64,000 nucleotides of DNA from Streptomyces aurantiogriseus (GCF_014649375.1 NZ_BMSX01000030.1:1-64000); one strand, 5' to 3'; numbered from the stretch's first letter, positions 25,906-34,745 are shown. Notes: generated from the sequence alone by a model not told the origin. Program-made: numbers and translations.

Positions 25906-25938
25906 GTTCCCCGGAGGCCCTGGGCGCCTCCGGGGAAC
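25906..25938 (+). terminator. Hairpin terminator after the subtilisin gene
   Basis: GTTCCCCGGAGGC and its exact complement form a 13-bp stem around a 7-base loop, 33 bases past the stop codon. Confidence 0.75.
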
Positions 25939-26416
25939 GCTTGTGTCAGGTCCCTTATCGCGCTTGTCCGGGTTGACTACCGGACGACCCGTTGTGTAAC
26001 GGTCAAACGAACAAAAAGGTGAGGTCTCTTTCCAGGCCTTGCCATACGGGCGTAATAGTCAATACCGTCAGACATCTCACCCGCATCGGACCGTCAGCAA
26101 GCGGCTCTAGGGGAGGGCTCAAGGACCGCGACGGTTCCGGAGCGGGGCGCGGTAGGGGGGTGCCGTGCTCGGTGACACCGCTCTTGTGACCGAGCCGTGC
26201 CGCGCAGTCGGCTGCCGTTTTCCGGGGGCCGACCAGATTTGCCAGCTCACCCGGCGTGCGCGGAGAAGTCCTCCGCCATGCCGTGCCACGGGGCCGGCGG
26301 AGAGGTCTTCCGCCATGCCGTGCGGCCGTGGGTGAGAACCAACCCCCCTTTCGAACCGGACGTGGATCCGGGCCGCCCAGGGGCGGGCGGCCCACCGGAC
26401 GAGAGGGACCAGACTC
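25939..26416. other. Intergenic region ahead of the glycosyltransferase genes, with a 25-bp direct repeat
   Basis: No gene is supported in these 478 bases. The segment 25960-26070 is AT-richer and holds a possible TTGACT-N18-TAACGG promoter (25973-26002). Two 25-bp direct repeats (26261-26285 and 26298-26322, two mismatches, period 37) contain TCCGCCATGCCGTG. Short ORFs here have no ribosome site. Confidence 0.4.
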
Positions 26417-27247
26417 ATGAGTTCCGTTCTGCAGCCGGCGACATCGGGCCAGGATTTCGAGGCTCCGTCGACCGTCGGCAAGTACCGGCCCATCTCCTCT
26501 CACCTGGCCATCGCGCCGCCGGTGAGCGTCGTGATTCCCGCGATGAACGAGGCCGAGAACCTTCCGTACGTCTTCAAGACCCTGCCGGACTGGATCCACG
26601 AAGTGGTGCTGGTCGACGGCAACTCCACCGACAACACCGTCGAGGTCGCGCGTGAGCTGTGGCCCGGCGTCAAGGTCGTCGGGCAGCAGGGCCGGGGCAA
26701 GGGCGACGCCCTGATCACCGGCTTCGAGGCGTGCACCGGCGACATCATCGTGATGGTCGACGCGGACGGCTCGGCCGACGGCAACGAGATCGTGTCGTAC
26801 GTCTCCGCCCTCGTCTCCGGCGCGGACTTCGCCAAGGGCTCCCGCTTCGCCAACGGCGGCGGCACCGACGACATGACCTTCATCCGCTGGCTGGGCAACC
26901 GGGTCCTGTGCGCGGTCGTCAACCGCAAGTTCGGCGCCCGGTACACCGACCTGTGCTACGGCTACAACGCGTTCTGGCGGCACTGCCTGGACAAGATCGA
27001 GCTGGACTGCACCGGCTTCGAGGTCGAGACCCTGATGAACATCCGGGTCGTCAAGGCCGGGCTGAAGGTGCAGGAGATCCCGAGCCACGAGTACCTGCGC
27101 ATCCACGGCGTCAGCAACCTGCGGGCCGTGCGCGACGGGCTGCGGGTGCTGCGGGTGATCCTCAACGAGCGGTCCAACCGGCGGGCGCTGCGCCGCAGCG
27201 GTCACCGCTCGCCGATGCTCGACACGGTCCGGGGAGAGGTGTCTTGA
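26417..27247 (+). CDS. GT2 glycosyltransferase, dolichol/polyprenyl-phosphate sugar synthase-like
   Basis: A 276-residue cytoplasmic glycosyltransferase of family 2 with the GT-A fold: VSVVIPAMNEAENL at about residue 36, VLVDGNSTDNT, and the metal-binding DAD motif in MVDADGSADG. FAKGSRFANGG and the LCYGYNAFW stretch are typical of transferases that build polyprenyl-phosphate sugars or related acceptors. It has no membrane helix. It overlaps the next GT2 gene (TTGA), and a polysaccharide deacetylase follows, so the three probably make and modify one surface glycan. Confidence 0.88.
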   Translation: MSSVLQPATSGQDFEAPSTVGKYRPISSHLAIAPPVSVVIPAMNEAENLPYVFKTLPDWIHEVVLVDGNSTDNTVEVARELWPGVKVVGQQGRGKGDALITGFEACTGDIIVMVDADGSADGNEIVSYVSALVSGADFAKGSRFANGGGTDDMTFIRWLGNRVLCAVVNRKFGARYTDLCYGYNAFWRHCLDKIELDCTGFEVETLMNIRVVKAGLKVQEIPSHEYLRIHGVSNLRAVRDGLRVLRVILNERSNRRALRRSGHRSPMLDTVRGEVS

Positions 27248-28506
27248 GCACGAACGGCACCTCGGCCGGCACCTCGGCCGGCGTCCCGGCCGGCGCTGCG
27301 AGCGACATCTCCGTCGTCATCTGCGTCTACACCGAGGACCGCTGGGAGGACATCCTCGCGGCCGTCGCCTCGGTGCGGGCGCAGACCCGGCCGGCGCGGG
27401 AGACCCTGCTGGTCGTCGACCACAACCCGGCGCTCCTGGACCGGCTGGCCAAGGAGTACAAGGAGGTCGACGAGGTCCGGGTGCTGCCCAACGCGGGTCC
27501 GCGCGGCCTGTCGGCCGGCCGCAACACCGGCGTCGCGGCCTCGCACGGCGAGATCATCGCCTTCCTCGACGACGACGCCGTCGCCGAACGGGACTGGCTG
27601 CGCCGCTTCGCCGACCCCTACAGCGACCCTCGGGTGATGGCGGTCGGCGGCCGGGCGGTGCCCGTCTGGTCCTCCGGCCGGCGGCCCGACTGGTTCCCGG
27701 AGGAGTTCGACTGGGTGGTGGGCTGCTCCTACCGGGGCCTGCCGTCCGGCCGGGTCCGGGTGCGCAACATCCTCGGCGGGAACGCCTCGTTCCGACGGGA
27801 GGCCTTCGACATCGCGGGCGGCTTCGCCACCGGCATCGGACGCGACGGCGACAAGCGGCCGCTGGGCGGCGAGGAGACGGAGCTGTGCATCCGGCTCAGC
27901 CGTGCGAGACCCGACGCGATCCTGCTCGTCGACGACCGCGCGGTGATCCACCACAAGGTGCCCGAGGCCCGCGAACACTTCGCCTACTTCCGCACCCGCA
28001 CCTACGCCGAGGGCCTGTCCAAGGCGCTGGTGGCCCGTAGCGTCGGCGCCGACAAGGGCCTGGAGTCCGAACGCCGCTACACCACCCGGGTGCTGCCGGC
28101 CGGTGTCGCCCGGGGCCTGCGCGACCAACTCCTCGGCCGCTCCGGTGGAGCCCGCCGAGCCGGCGCGATCGTCGCCGGCGTCCTCACGGCCGCAGGCGGC
28201 TATGTGGTCGGCAGCGTGCGGGCCCGGCGCAACGGGACGACGTTCTCGGTGGTGCAGATCGGCGAAGGGGCTGACGGGACGGCCGAGGAGACCGGCTCCC
28301 CGGCGGACGCCGGGACGGCCAGGGCCGGGGCCCTCGCGGACACCGGAGCAACCGGCTTACTCGCGGACACCGGAGCAACCGGAGGCGCCGGCTCACTCAC
28401 GGGCGTCGGTACGGCCGAAGCGATCCAGCCGCCCGGAGGCCCCGAGGCCGCCGCCCGTGCCGTCGGGACCGGGCCGACACCCCCCGAAGTGGAGGGTGCC
28501 GCATGA
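27244..28506 (+). CDS. GT2 glycosyltransferase with long low-complexity tail
   Basis: A 420-residue family 2 glycosyltransferase. The only sensible start is a TTG overlapping the previous stop, with GGGGAGAGG upstream. Motifs are SVVICVYTEDRWEDIL, GLSAGRNTGV and the DDD metal site in AFLDDDAVAE, then the acceptor-side GGEETELCIR. From about residue 320 the chain is Ala/Gly/Thr-rich and includes a 27-bp tandem duplication (units from 28333 and 28360) giving ADTGATG twice. Membrane association of the tail is possible (VAGVLTAAGGYVVGSV). The deacetylase gene overlaps by ATGA. Confidence 0.87.
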   Translation: MSTNGTSAGTSAGVPAGAASDISVVICVYTEDRWEDILAAVASVRAQTRPARETLLVVDHNPALLDRLAKEYKEVDEVRVLPNAGPRGLSAGRNTGVAASHGEIIAFLDDDAVAERDWLRRFADPYSDPRVMAVGGRAVPVWSSGRRPDWFPEEFDWVVGCSYRGLPSGRVRVRNILGGNASFRREAFDIAGGFATGIGRDGDKRPLGGEETELCIRLSRARPDAILLVDDRAVIHHKVPEAREHFAYFRTRTYAEGLSKALVARSVGADKGLESERRYTTRVLPAGVARGLRDQLLGRSGGARRAGAIVAGVLTAAGGYVVGSVRARRNGTTFSVVQIGEGADGTAEETGSPADAGTARAGALADTGATGLLADTGATGGAGSLTGVGTAEAIQPPGGPEAAARAVGTGPTPPEVEGAA

Positions 28507-29303
28507 CGGAGGCTCGGGTTCCGATTCTGATGTACCACGCGGTCGCGGCGGAGCCGAACGAGGCCACCCGGGCCCTTTCGGTGACGCCGGAGGCGTTCGG
28601 TGAGCAGATGGCGCTGGTCGCGGAGCGGGGACTGACCCCGCTCACCACGGCCGCCCTGGCGGCCCGTTGGCGCTCCGGGCGGGCACTGCCCGCCCGGCCC
28701 GTCCTGATCACCTTCGACGACGGCTACGAGGGCGTGCACCGCCACGCCCTCCCCGCCCTGGCCAAACACGGCTTCCCGGCCACGCTGTTCGTGTCCACCG
28801 GCTGGATCCGGGGCGCGTACGACACCGGCGGCGGCCTGGACACCATGCTGGACTGGCAGCAGGTGCGCGAACTGGCGGACGCGGGTGTGGAGATCGGCGG
28901 CCACAGCCACACCCACCCGCAGCTCGACCAGATCGGCGACGCCACCCTGCGCGCCGAGCTGACCCGCTGCCGGGACATCGTCGCCGACGAACTGGGCGCC
29001 CTGCCCGTGTCGTTCGCCTACCCGTACGGCTACTCCAGCCGACGGGTGCGCACAGCGGTGCGTGAGAACGGGTTCGCCCAGGCGCTCGCCGTCGGCAACT
29101 CCCTCGCCCGCCGCGCCCAGGGTCCGTACGCCCTGCGGCGGGTGACCGTGCGGCGCCGCACGGGCACCGAGGAGTTCGAACGGCTCCTCGACGGCCGGGC
29201 CATCGCCCGCACCTTCGCCCGGGACCGCGCCCTCACCAAGGGGTACGCGGTGGTCCGCAGGACCCGGCAGATCCACCGGAGGGCGGTCGACGCCCTCGTG
29301 TGA
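28503..29303 (+). CDS. Polysaccharide deacetylase (NodB homology, CE4)
   Basis: A 266-residue CE4-type deacetylase removing acetyl groups from a glycan. The metal-binding motif 1 is TFDDGYEG (about residue 68), motif 2 is HSHTHPQL, and motif 3 is near YPYGYSS. No signal peptide is seen, which suggests action on a cytoplasmic or lipid-linked intermediate, or atypical export. The ATGA overlap with the second glycosyltransferase makes a three-gene unit. Confidence 0.9.
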   Translation: MTEARVPILMYHAVAAEPNEATRALSVTPEAFGEQMALVAERGLTPLTTAALAARWRSGRALPARPVLITFDDGYEGVHRHALPALAKHGFPATLFVSTGWIRGAYDTGGGLDTMLDWQQVRELADAGVEIGGHSHTHPQLDQIGDATLRAELTRCRDIVADELGALPVSFAYPYGYSSRRVRTAVRENGFAQALAVGNSLARRAQGPYALRRVTVRRRTGTEEFERLLDGRAIARTFARDRALTKGYAVVRRTRQIHRRAVDALV

Positions 29304-29322
29304 GCGGTGAACGGTGAACGGT

Positions 29323-29350
29323 GGCCCCGGCGGAGGCGTCCGCCGGGGCC
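29323..29350 (+). terminator. Hairpin terminator of the glycan gene unit
   Basis: GGCCCCGGCGGA and its exact complement form a 12-bp stem with a GGCG loop, starting 20 bases past the deacetylase stop. Confidence 0.7.
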
Positions 29351-29458
29351 ATTCGTGTGCTCCCCACCTTCTCGGCGCGTACCGGACACATCCGACACAC
29401 CGCCGCGCAGCACGGAAACCGGGTGCACGCGGGCCCCGCGTGCCGGATCATGGCCTGC

Positions 29459-30553
29459 ATGTCCGCGCACCCACACGACGCTCTGCCGATCCGGCTCACC
29501 GTCGACGACTCCGACTCCCCGTCCGACGTCGTCGACGCGCTGTTCCTCGGCCGCTTCGCGACGGGCGAGCAGCCTTTCTCGCACGCGGCGAACATCGACC
29601 GCGTGCGCTCCGGCGCGACCCTGATCCCGCCGGGCGCGCGTGTGCTGCGCGTCGCCCGCGACGACGACCGCAGCGCCACGCTGGCCGAGGGCGACGGCTG
29701 GACGCTGCTGATCTCCCGCTGGAACCGCGGCGCCGACGTCACCGTCACCGCGACCAGCGCCGAACTGGCCGCGCAGGTGCTGGGCGAGGCCACGGACGGT
29801 GCGGCGGACGAGCCCGAACCCCAGCCGGAGAACGTGACCATGGGCTTCTGGTACGTCTCTCCGAGACGGGGCCCGCACCGCACCACCCGCCAGATCTCCG
29901 CGGGCACGTGGGACGAGATCCGCCCCAACTACACGGCCCCGGTGGCCGAGGCGATGGACCGCCTGATGGGGACGACCCCCGAGGACATCGCCGGCCGGCT
30001 GCTCCTCCTGCACGGCCCGCCCGGCACCGGCAAGACCTCGGCGCTGCGCACGCTGGCCCGCTCCTGGCGGGACTGGTGCCAGGTGGACTGCGTCCTGGAC
30101 CCGGAGAGACTCTTCAGCGACGTCGGCTATCTGATGGACATCGCGATCGGCGAGGAGGACGGCACCGGCAAGGGCCGCTGGCGGCTGCTGCTCCTGGAGG
30201 ACTGCGACGAGCTGATCCGCGGCGAGGCGAAGCACACGGCCGGGCAGGCCCTCTCCCGCCTGCTCAATCTCACCGACGGCCTGCTCGGCCAGGGCCGCAA
30301 CGTCCTGGTCGGCGTCACCACCAACGAGGACCTGGAGCGTCTGCACCCGGCCGTCGTGCGTCCGGGCCGCTGTCTGGCGCGGATCGAGGTCGGCCCGCTG
30401 ACCCGCCGGGAGTCGGTGGACTGGCTGGGCACCGAGGAGGGGGTCGGCCGTGAGGGCGCGACCCTGGCGGAGCTGTACGCGCTGCGGCGGGGCACGTCCC
30501 CGACCTCGCTGCCGGAGCCGCGGGGCGGGGCGGACGCGGGGTTGTACCTGTAG
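29459..30553 (+). CDS. AAA ATPase with DUF5925-type N-terminal domain
   Basis: A 364-residue protein of unknown role. The N-terminal 130 residues resemble the DUF5925 domain found ahead of AAA modules in streptomycetes (recalled, not checked). The AAA module has Walker A GPPGTGKTS (about residue 185), Walker B LLLLEDCDEL, sensor 1 VGVTTNED and an Arg-rich stretch HPAVVRPGRC, so it should hydrolyse ATP and remodel or move a partner. Start is uncertain: ATG 29459 or 29450, neither with a strong ribosome site. Confidence 0.8.
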   Translation: MSAHPHDALPIRLTVDDSDSPSDVVDALFLGRFATGEQPFSHAANIDRVRSGATLIPPGARVLRVARDDDRSATLAEGDGWTLLISRWNRGADVTVTATSAELAAQVLGEATDGAADEPEPQPENVTMGFWYVSPRRGPHRTTRQISAGTWDEIRPNYTAPVAEAMDRLMGTTPEDIAGRLLLLHGPPGTGKTSALRTLARSWRDWCQVDCVLDPERLFSDVGYLMDIAIGEEDGTGKGRWRLLLLEDCDELIRGEAKHTAGQALSRLLNLTDGLLGQGRNVLVGVTTNEDLERLHPAVVRPGRCLARIEVGPLTRRESVDWLGTEEGVGREGATLAELYALRRGTSPTSLPEPRGGADAGLYL

Positions 30554-30568
30554 TGCTTTGATGGGTTT

Positions 30569-31345
30569 ATGACCCTGTTCGTCGGCACGTCGGGGTGGCA
30601 GTACAAGGACTGGAAGGGCGTCCTGTACCCGACCGACGTCCCCGTGCGGCGGTGGCTGGAGGAGTACGCGGCGCACTTCGCCACCGTCGAGATCAACAAC
30701 GCGTTCTACCGGCTGCCGTCCCGTGAGACCTTCGTGTCCTGGGGCGAGCGCGTCCCGCCGGACTTCGTGGTCGCGGTCAAGGCGAGCCGCTATCTGACCC
30801 ACATCAAGCGGCTGAAGGACCCCGAGGAGCCGGTGCACCGCCTGATGAGCCACGCGGCCGGGCTCGGTGCCCGCCTCGGCCCGGTGCTCCTCCAGCTCCC
30901 CCCGAACCTGCACGCCGACCCGGACCTGCTGGACACCTGCCTGGCCCGCTTCCCGTCCGGCACGCGCGTCGCGGTCGAACCGCGCCACGACTCGTGGTGG
31001 ACACCGGCGGTCCGCGAGGTCCTTCAGGCCCGGGGCGCGGCCCTGTGCTGGGCCGACGCCCACTCCCGCCCGGTCACTCCCCTGTGGCGCACCACCGACT
31101 GGGGCTACGTCCGCTTCCACCAGGGCCGCGCCCACCCCTGGCCGCACTACGGCCGCCGATCCCTGGAAACCTGGCTCGACCACATCGCGACGACCTGGCC
31201 GGCCGAGGCGGACGTGTACGCGTACTTCAACAACGACCCGGGCGGCGCGGCGGTCAGGAACGCGGTGATGTTCGCGAGGACGGCGGAGCGGGCGGGCCTG
31301 AGTCCCACCCGCGTCCCCGACCGCGCCTCACTCGCCCGGCAGTGA
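30569..31345 (+). CDS. DUF72 (YecE family) protein
   Basis: A 258-residue TIM-barrel-like protein of the YecE family. It opens with the signature FVGTSGWQYKDW and contains FATVEINNAFYRLP, FVVAVKASRYLTHIKRL, VLLQLPPN, VAVEPRHDSWW and YAYFNNDPGG, the full set of conserved blocks. The biochemical role of the family is not settled. It begins 15 bases after the AAA ATPase stop and may be co-transcribed. Confidence 0.9.
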   Translation: MTLFVGTSGWQYKDWKGVLYPTDVPVRRWLEEYAAHFATVEINNAFYRLPSRETFVSWGERVPPDFVVAVKASRYLTHIKRLKDPEEPVHRLMSHAAGLGARLGPVLLQLPPNLHADPDLLDTCLARFPSGTRVAVEPRHDSWWTPAVREVLQARGAALCWADAHSRPVTPLWRTTDWGYVRFHQGRAHPWPHYGRRSLETWLDHIATTWPAEADVYAYFNNDPGGAAVRNAVMFARTAERAGLSPTRVPDRASLARQ

Positions 31346-31370
31346 CACCTGCGCCGCCGGCAGCGAAGGG

Positions 31371-31736
31371 TCACCGCTCGTAGGCCGCCCGCAGCGCATC
31401 CCGTACGGCGGCCAGCGCTTCCTCCTCCGTGAGCCCCAGCCGGCGCGCCCGCTCCACGTAGGCCTGCGCGGCGGCAGCCAGCTCGCGTGCCTCCGAGCCG
31501 GCGGCGGCGACGTACGTGCCGTGCCGGCCCCGGGTCTCGATCACCCCGTCGGTCTCCAGCGCCCGGTACGCCTTGGCGACCGTGTTCGCCGCCAGCCCCA
31601 GCGACTCGGCGAGGCCCCGTACGGTCGGCAGCCGGTAGCCGACGGGCAGCTCGCCCGACCGGGCCTGCTCGGCGATCTGCGCCCGCACCTGCTCGTACGG
31701 CGCGGCACCCTCAACGATGTGGATCTTCAAGGTCAC
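31371..31736 (-). CDS. GntR family regulator, YtrA type
   Basis: A short GntR regulator (121 residues) with a winged helix at about residues 15-80 (PPYEQVRAQI-like start, LPTVRGLAESLGLAANTVAKAYRALE, RGRHGTYVA) and only a short helical tail for dimerisation, the YtrA arrangement. I chose GTG at 31736 because homologues begin with MTLKIHI-like sequence; the ATG at 31775 has a better ribosome site and would add 13 residues. The divergent acetyltransferase gene starts 72 bases away and may be its target. Confidence 0.85.
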   Translation of the reverse strand: MTLKIHIVEGAAPYEQVRAQIAEQARSGELPVGYRLPTVRGLAESLGLAANTVAKAYRALETDGVIETRGRHGTYVAAAGSEARELAAAAQAYVERARRLGLTEEEALAAVRDALRAAYER

Positions 31737-31807
31737 GGCCCGATTGTCCCGCACCCGCCGGAAAATGGGAGGCATCCGCTCCCCGCTCCCCCGTAGCGTG
31801 CGCTCAC

Positions 31808-32737
31808 ATGACCGTCATCGTGCGCGATCTTCACTCTGACGCGATCGCCGACATCGAGGGCTTCGTCCGGGTACGGCACGCCGCCCTGCCGTACATGTAC
31901 TTCAGCCCCGAATCCGTGCGCCACCATCTCTCCCTGACCCCGGCCCGCGCCCGATACCGCGCGCTGGTCGCCGAGGAGGACGGTGAGATCATCGGCACGG
32001 CCCAGGTGGGCCTCGCGCACGAGAGCCCGGAGCCCGGGCAGGGCTGGCTCAACGTGTATGTGGACCCTGCGCGCACCGGCCGGGGCGCGGGCACGCTGCT
32101 GATGCGCACCGCCGAGGAGCACCTTGCGGCGCACGGGGCGACGCACCTGTACGCCTGGGTCCTGGACGAGCCCGGCTACCGCGCCTTCGCCGAGCGTCAC
32201 GGCTACCGCGCCAGCCGCTCCGCGCACTTCCTGGTGCTGGACCTGGCACACACCGAGCTGCCACCGCTCCAGAACCCCCCGGCGGGCGTCGAGTTGCGCA
32301 CGGCCGCCGACTTCGCGGACGACCCGCGTCCGCTGTTCGCCCTCGACGCGGAGGCGGGCTCCGACGAACCGAGCGACATCGACACCGAGCTCACGGACTA
32401 TGACGCGTGGGTGGCGGAGTATTGGAAACACCCCCACCTCGACCTGGAGCTGACCTCCGTCGCCGTGGCCGACGGCCGCCCGATCGCCTTCAGCCTGGCC
32501 CACACCAACGGCGTCGGCCGCTACGGCACCGGCATGACCGGCACCGCCCGCGCCTTCCGCGGCCGAGGCCTGGCCAAGCTCGTCAAGAACGACTCCCTGC
32601 ACCGCGCCCGCGCCGTCGGGTACACGGAGGCATACACCGGAAACGACTCGGACAACGGCCCGATGCTCGCCATCAACAAGTGGTTCGGGTACGAGATCCG
32701 CGCGACGGAGGTGCGCCATGTCCGCGAACTCGGCTGA
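31808..32737 (+). CDS. Tandem GNAT N-acetyltransferase
   Basis: A 309-residue protein with two GNAT folds. The first (about 1-150) has the acetyl-CoA loop DPARTGRGAGTLL; the second (about 165-309) has ARAFRGRGLAKLVK and ends with the GNAT-like NKWFGYE. Two-domain GNATs of this kind include mycothiol synthase and aminoglycoside-type acetyltransferases, but the substrate here is unknown. The downstream DUF402 gene overlaps by 20 bases. Confidence 0.88.
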   Translation: MTVIVRDLHSDAIADIEGFVRVRHAALPYMYFSPESVRHHLSLTPARARYRALVAEEDGEIIGTAQVGLAHESPEPGQGWLNVYVDPARTGRGAGTLLMRTAEEHLAAHGATHLYAWVLDEPGYRAFAERHGYRASRSAHFLVLDLAHTELPPLQNPPAGVELRTAADFADDPRPLFALDAEAGSDEPSDIDTELTDYDAWVAEYWKHPHLDLELTSVAVADGRPIAFSLAHTNGVGRYGTGMTGTARAFRGRGLAKLVKNDSLHRARAVGYTEAYTGNDSDNGPMLAINKWFGYEIRATEVRHVRELG

Positions 32738-33230
32738 CTCCCCCGGCTCCACGGGCCGGGTGGACGTCGTCCTCGTCAAGGGCGGTCGGACGAAGATCCG
32801 TTACCCGGCCGAGCTGCTGTCCGACGACGGCACCCGCCTCGCCGTCCGCGCTCCCTGGGCGGGCGACGCCGTACGCGACTTCGGCTTCGTACGCTTCGAG
32901 GCGGGTGACGTCTTCACGGAGTACTACTGGCGTGACCGCTGGTACTCCGTGAAGGAGGTCCGCGACGCGGCGGGCGTCCTGAAGGGCTGGTACTGCGACA
33001 TCACGCGCCCGGCCGTTGTCACCGGCGCCGAGCTGGTCGTCGAAGACCTCGACCTGGACCTGTGGCGCTCCGCCGACGGCACGGACGTACGGCGGCTGGA
33101 CGAGGACGAGTTCGAGGAGAGCGGCCTGAAAGAGACGGATCCGCAGGCCGCAGCGGCCGCCGTGGCCGCCCTCGACGAGCTGGAGGTGTTCGCCACCGTC
33201 GAGGGCGGACTGGAGTCGCTGCTGGCCTGA
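32718..33230 (+). CDS. DUF402 family protein
   Basis: A 170-residue protein matching the DUF402 family, some members of which hydrolyse nucleoside di/triphosphates. Family-typical stretches are FTEYYWRDRWYSVKEV and GWYCDITRPA with following acidic residues (VVEDLDLDLW) likely to bind metal. It overlaps the GNAT gene by 20 bases and is convergent with the methyltransferase gene. Actual substrate unknown. Confidence 0.85.
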   Translation: MSANSADSPGSTGRVDVVLVKGGRTKIRYPAELLSDDGTRLAVRAPWAGDAVRDFGFVRFEAGDVFTEYYWRDRWYSVKEVRDAAGVLKGWYCDITRPAVVTGAELVVEDLDLDLWRSADGTDVRRLDEDEFEESGLKETDPQAAAAAVAALDELEVFATVEGGLESLLA

Positions 33231-33239
33231 GCGGGCCCG

Positions 33240-33854
33240 TCAGACCGTCGCCACCACCGCGTACCGCTCGTCCTCCACCGCTCTCCCCCACAGCCGCGCG
33301 TCGTCCGACAGTCGCTCCACGCGCGCGTGTTCGGTGAGCGGGGCGAGGAGGTCGGTGAGCAGGTCCGCGGGTATGCCGACGGGGCTGACGGTGCCCCAGA
33401 CACCCTCGACCAGCACGAGTCGCCCTCCGGGACGCAGCAGGTCGCGCCAGTGCCGCAGGGCACGGCCGGGGTCCGGCAGAGTCCACAGCACATGCCGGAC
33501 GAGGACGGTGTCGAAGCGCTGTTCCCCGACCGGGGGCGTCGCCGCGTCACCGACCAGGAACACCGCGTCACGCCCGGCGAGTTTGGCGCGGGCCAGGGCG
33601 ATCATGGCTGGGGAGAGGTCGACGCCTGTGACGCGGTGGCCCTGTTCGGCCGCGAGGAGCGAGAGACTGCCGGTGCCGCAGCCGAGGTCGAGCAGGTCGC
33701 CGGGACGCTCCGGAAGCCAGGCGCGCAGCCGCCCCGCCCAGGCGGCGCGCACCTGCGGGTCCCGTAGCCCGTGGTCGGGCTCCTCGTCGAAGGCGGCGGC
33801 CGCCGCGTTCCAGTCGACACTCACCGAAGTCGTGTCATCACTCTGGTTTGCCAT
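33240..33854 (-). CDS. Class I SAM-dependent methyltransferase
   Basis: A 204-residue methyltransferase. Motif I is LLDLGCGTGSLS (about residue 54), followed by VTGVDLSPAMI (motif post-I), and VRHVLWTLPDP then LRPGGRLVLVEG. The substrate is unknown; the family includes small-molecule and quinone methyltransferases. The ATG at 33854 has no ribosome site, and a candidate promoter ends six bases upstream, so the mRNA may be leaderless. Two copies of a PafBC-like motif lie upstream, hinting at DNA-damage induction. Confidence 0.88.
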   Translation of the reverse strand: MANQSDDTTSVSVDWNAAAAAFDEEPDHGLRDPQVRAAWAGRLRAWLPERPGDLLDLGCGTGSLSLLAAEQGHRVTGVDLSPAMIALARAKLAGRDAVFLVGDAATPPVGEQRFDTVLVRHVLWTLPDPGRALRHWRDLLRPGGRLVLVEGVWGTVSPVGIPADLLTDLLAPLTEHARVERLSDDARLWGRAVEDERYAVVATV

Positions 33855-33910
33855 GCGCCAAGAGTGACACCCGCCACTGACAACCGAATCGTGACAGCCG
33901 CCACTGACAG
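33855..33910 (-). promoter_or_regulatory. Tandem RecA-independent DNA-damage (PafBC-type) promoter motifs
   Basis: On the minus strand TTGTCAGTG-N8-CACTCT (33883 down to 33861) lies six bases before the methyltransferase ATG, and CTGTCAGTG-N8-CACGAT (33910 down to 33888) lies 27 bases further upstream. The known actinobacterial motif is TTGTCRGTG-N8-TAnnnT; the -35 part matches fully in the first copy and the -10 starts with C in place of T in both. Confidence 0.45.
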
Positions 33911-33993
33911 ACCGGGCGGCGATGAGGAACTCTCCCCGAAAGGGTCTGCCTCCGTGAAACCGCGGAACCCGGTGGTCCCTCTAGGAGGCAGCG

Positions 33994-34128
33994 ATGCGCC
34001 GTACGACCGTGCAGAAGCCCCTGAAGAAGACGGACTCCCGCAGGATCCGCGAGGAAGCCGACGAACGCCCCGCCGGGCGCCCCGAGGTGCGCAAGGACAT
34101 CGCGCGCACCTGGTGGCCGGACGGATGA
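33994..34128 (+). CDS. Small 44-residue basic protein
   Basis: An ORF of 44 codons with a strong ribosome site (AGGAGG seven bases before ATG). The product is highly charged (KPLKKTDSRRIREEADERP) and ends DIARTWWPDG. The paired Trp near the C-terminus and Streptomyces-like third-position GC support a real small protein. Function unknown. It is convergent with the frameshifted acetyltransferase. Confidence 0.6.
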   Translation: MRRTTVQKPLKKTDSRRIREEADERPAGRPEVRKDIARTWWPDG

Positions 34129-34153
34129 CTGTGCCGAACCCCTTCAGGCCCCT

Positions 34154-34604
34154 TCAGCCCAGCCGTTTGCGGTAGTGGACGCGGTCGTACGGACCGTCGA
34201 CCCGACGCTCCACGATCTCGTACCCGTACTTCGGATAGATCTTCTGGTTCTCCCACATCATCGCGTTCGTGCAGAGCCTGACTTCGGGCAGGCCGAGCGC
34301 ACGCGCGTGTGCGTCCACGAAGTGCAGCAGCCGCCGCCCCACGCCCGTGCCCCGGGCGTCGGGGCGGACGGCGATGCTGTCGAGGAACAGGTGGTCCGCG
34401 AACTCCTCGACCACCACCAGGCCGGTGACGGGATCGCCGGTCACGAACACCTTTCCCCGCGGCCACGTTCGCCGCGTGGTCCGCCTCCATGGGCTGGGGC
34501 ACGACCCCGATGCGTTCGACGTAGTGCTCGTACGCCGCGTCGGTCACGGCTTTCACGGCCGGCACGTCCGCCGCCGTGGCGGGCCGGATCCCCTCGTTCG
34601 TCAT
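34154..34604 (-). pseudogene. GNAT N-acetyltransferase, frameshifted
   Basis: The first 50 codons from ATG 34604 (MTNEGIRPATAADVPAVK...MEADHAANVAAGK) and the rest (VFVTGDPVTGLVVVEEFADH...RPDARGTGVGRRLL) together make one normal GNAT of about 150 residues, but they sit in different frames. The break is at GGGGAAAGG near 34451-34457, consistent with one extra base. Everything downstream, including the acetyl-CoA loop and the GYEIVER tail, is conserved in the shifted frame. Either a recent pseudogene or a sequencing error. Confidence 0.75.
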
Positions 34605-34745
34605 GACGCGCACGCTACCTACCTGATCTCCGTCTCAGCACTTCCTTAAGGCGACCCTAAAGATCGTCTCCGACGGTCCGCGGCGGGCGATTTCGCGGTT
34701 TCTTGGTTCCGGCACCCCGCACGCACCGGTTCCGAGGAGACCCTC

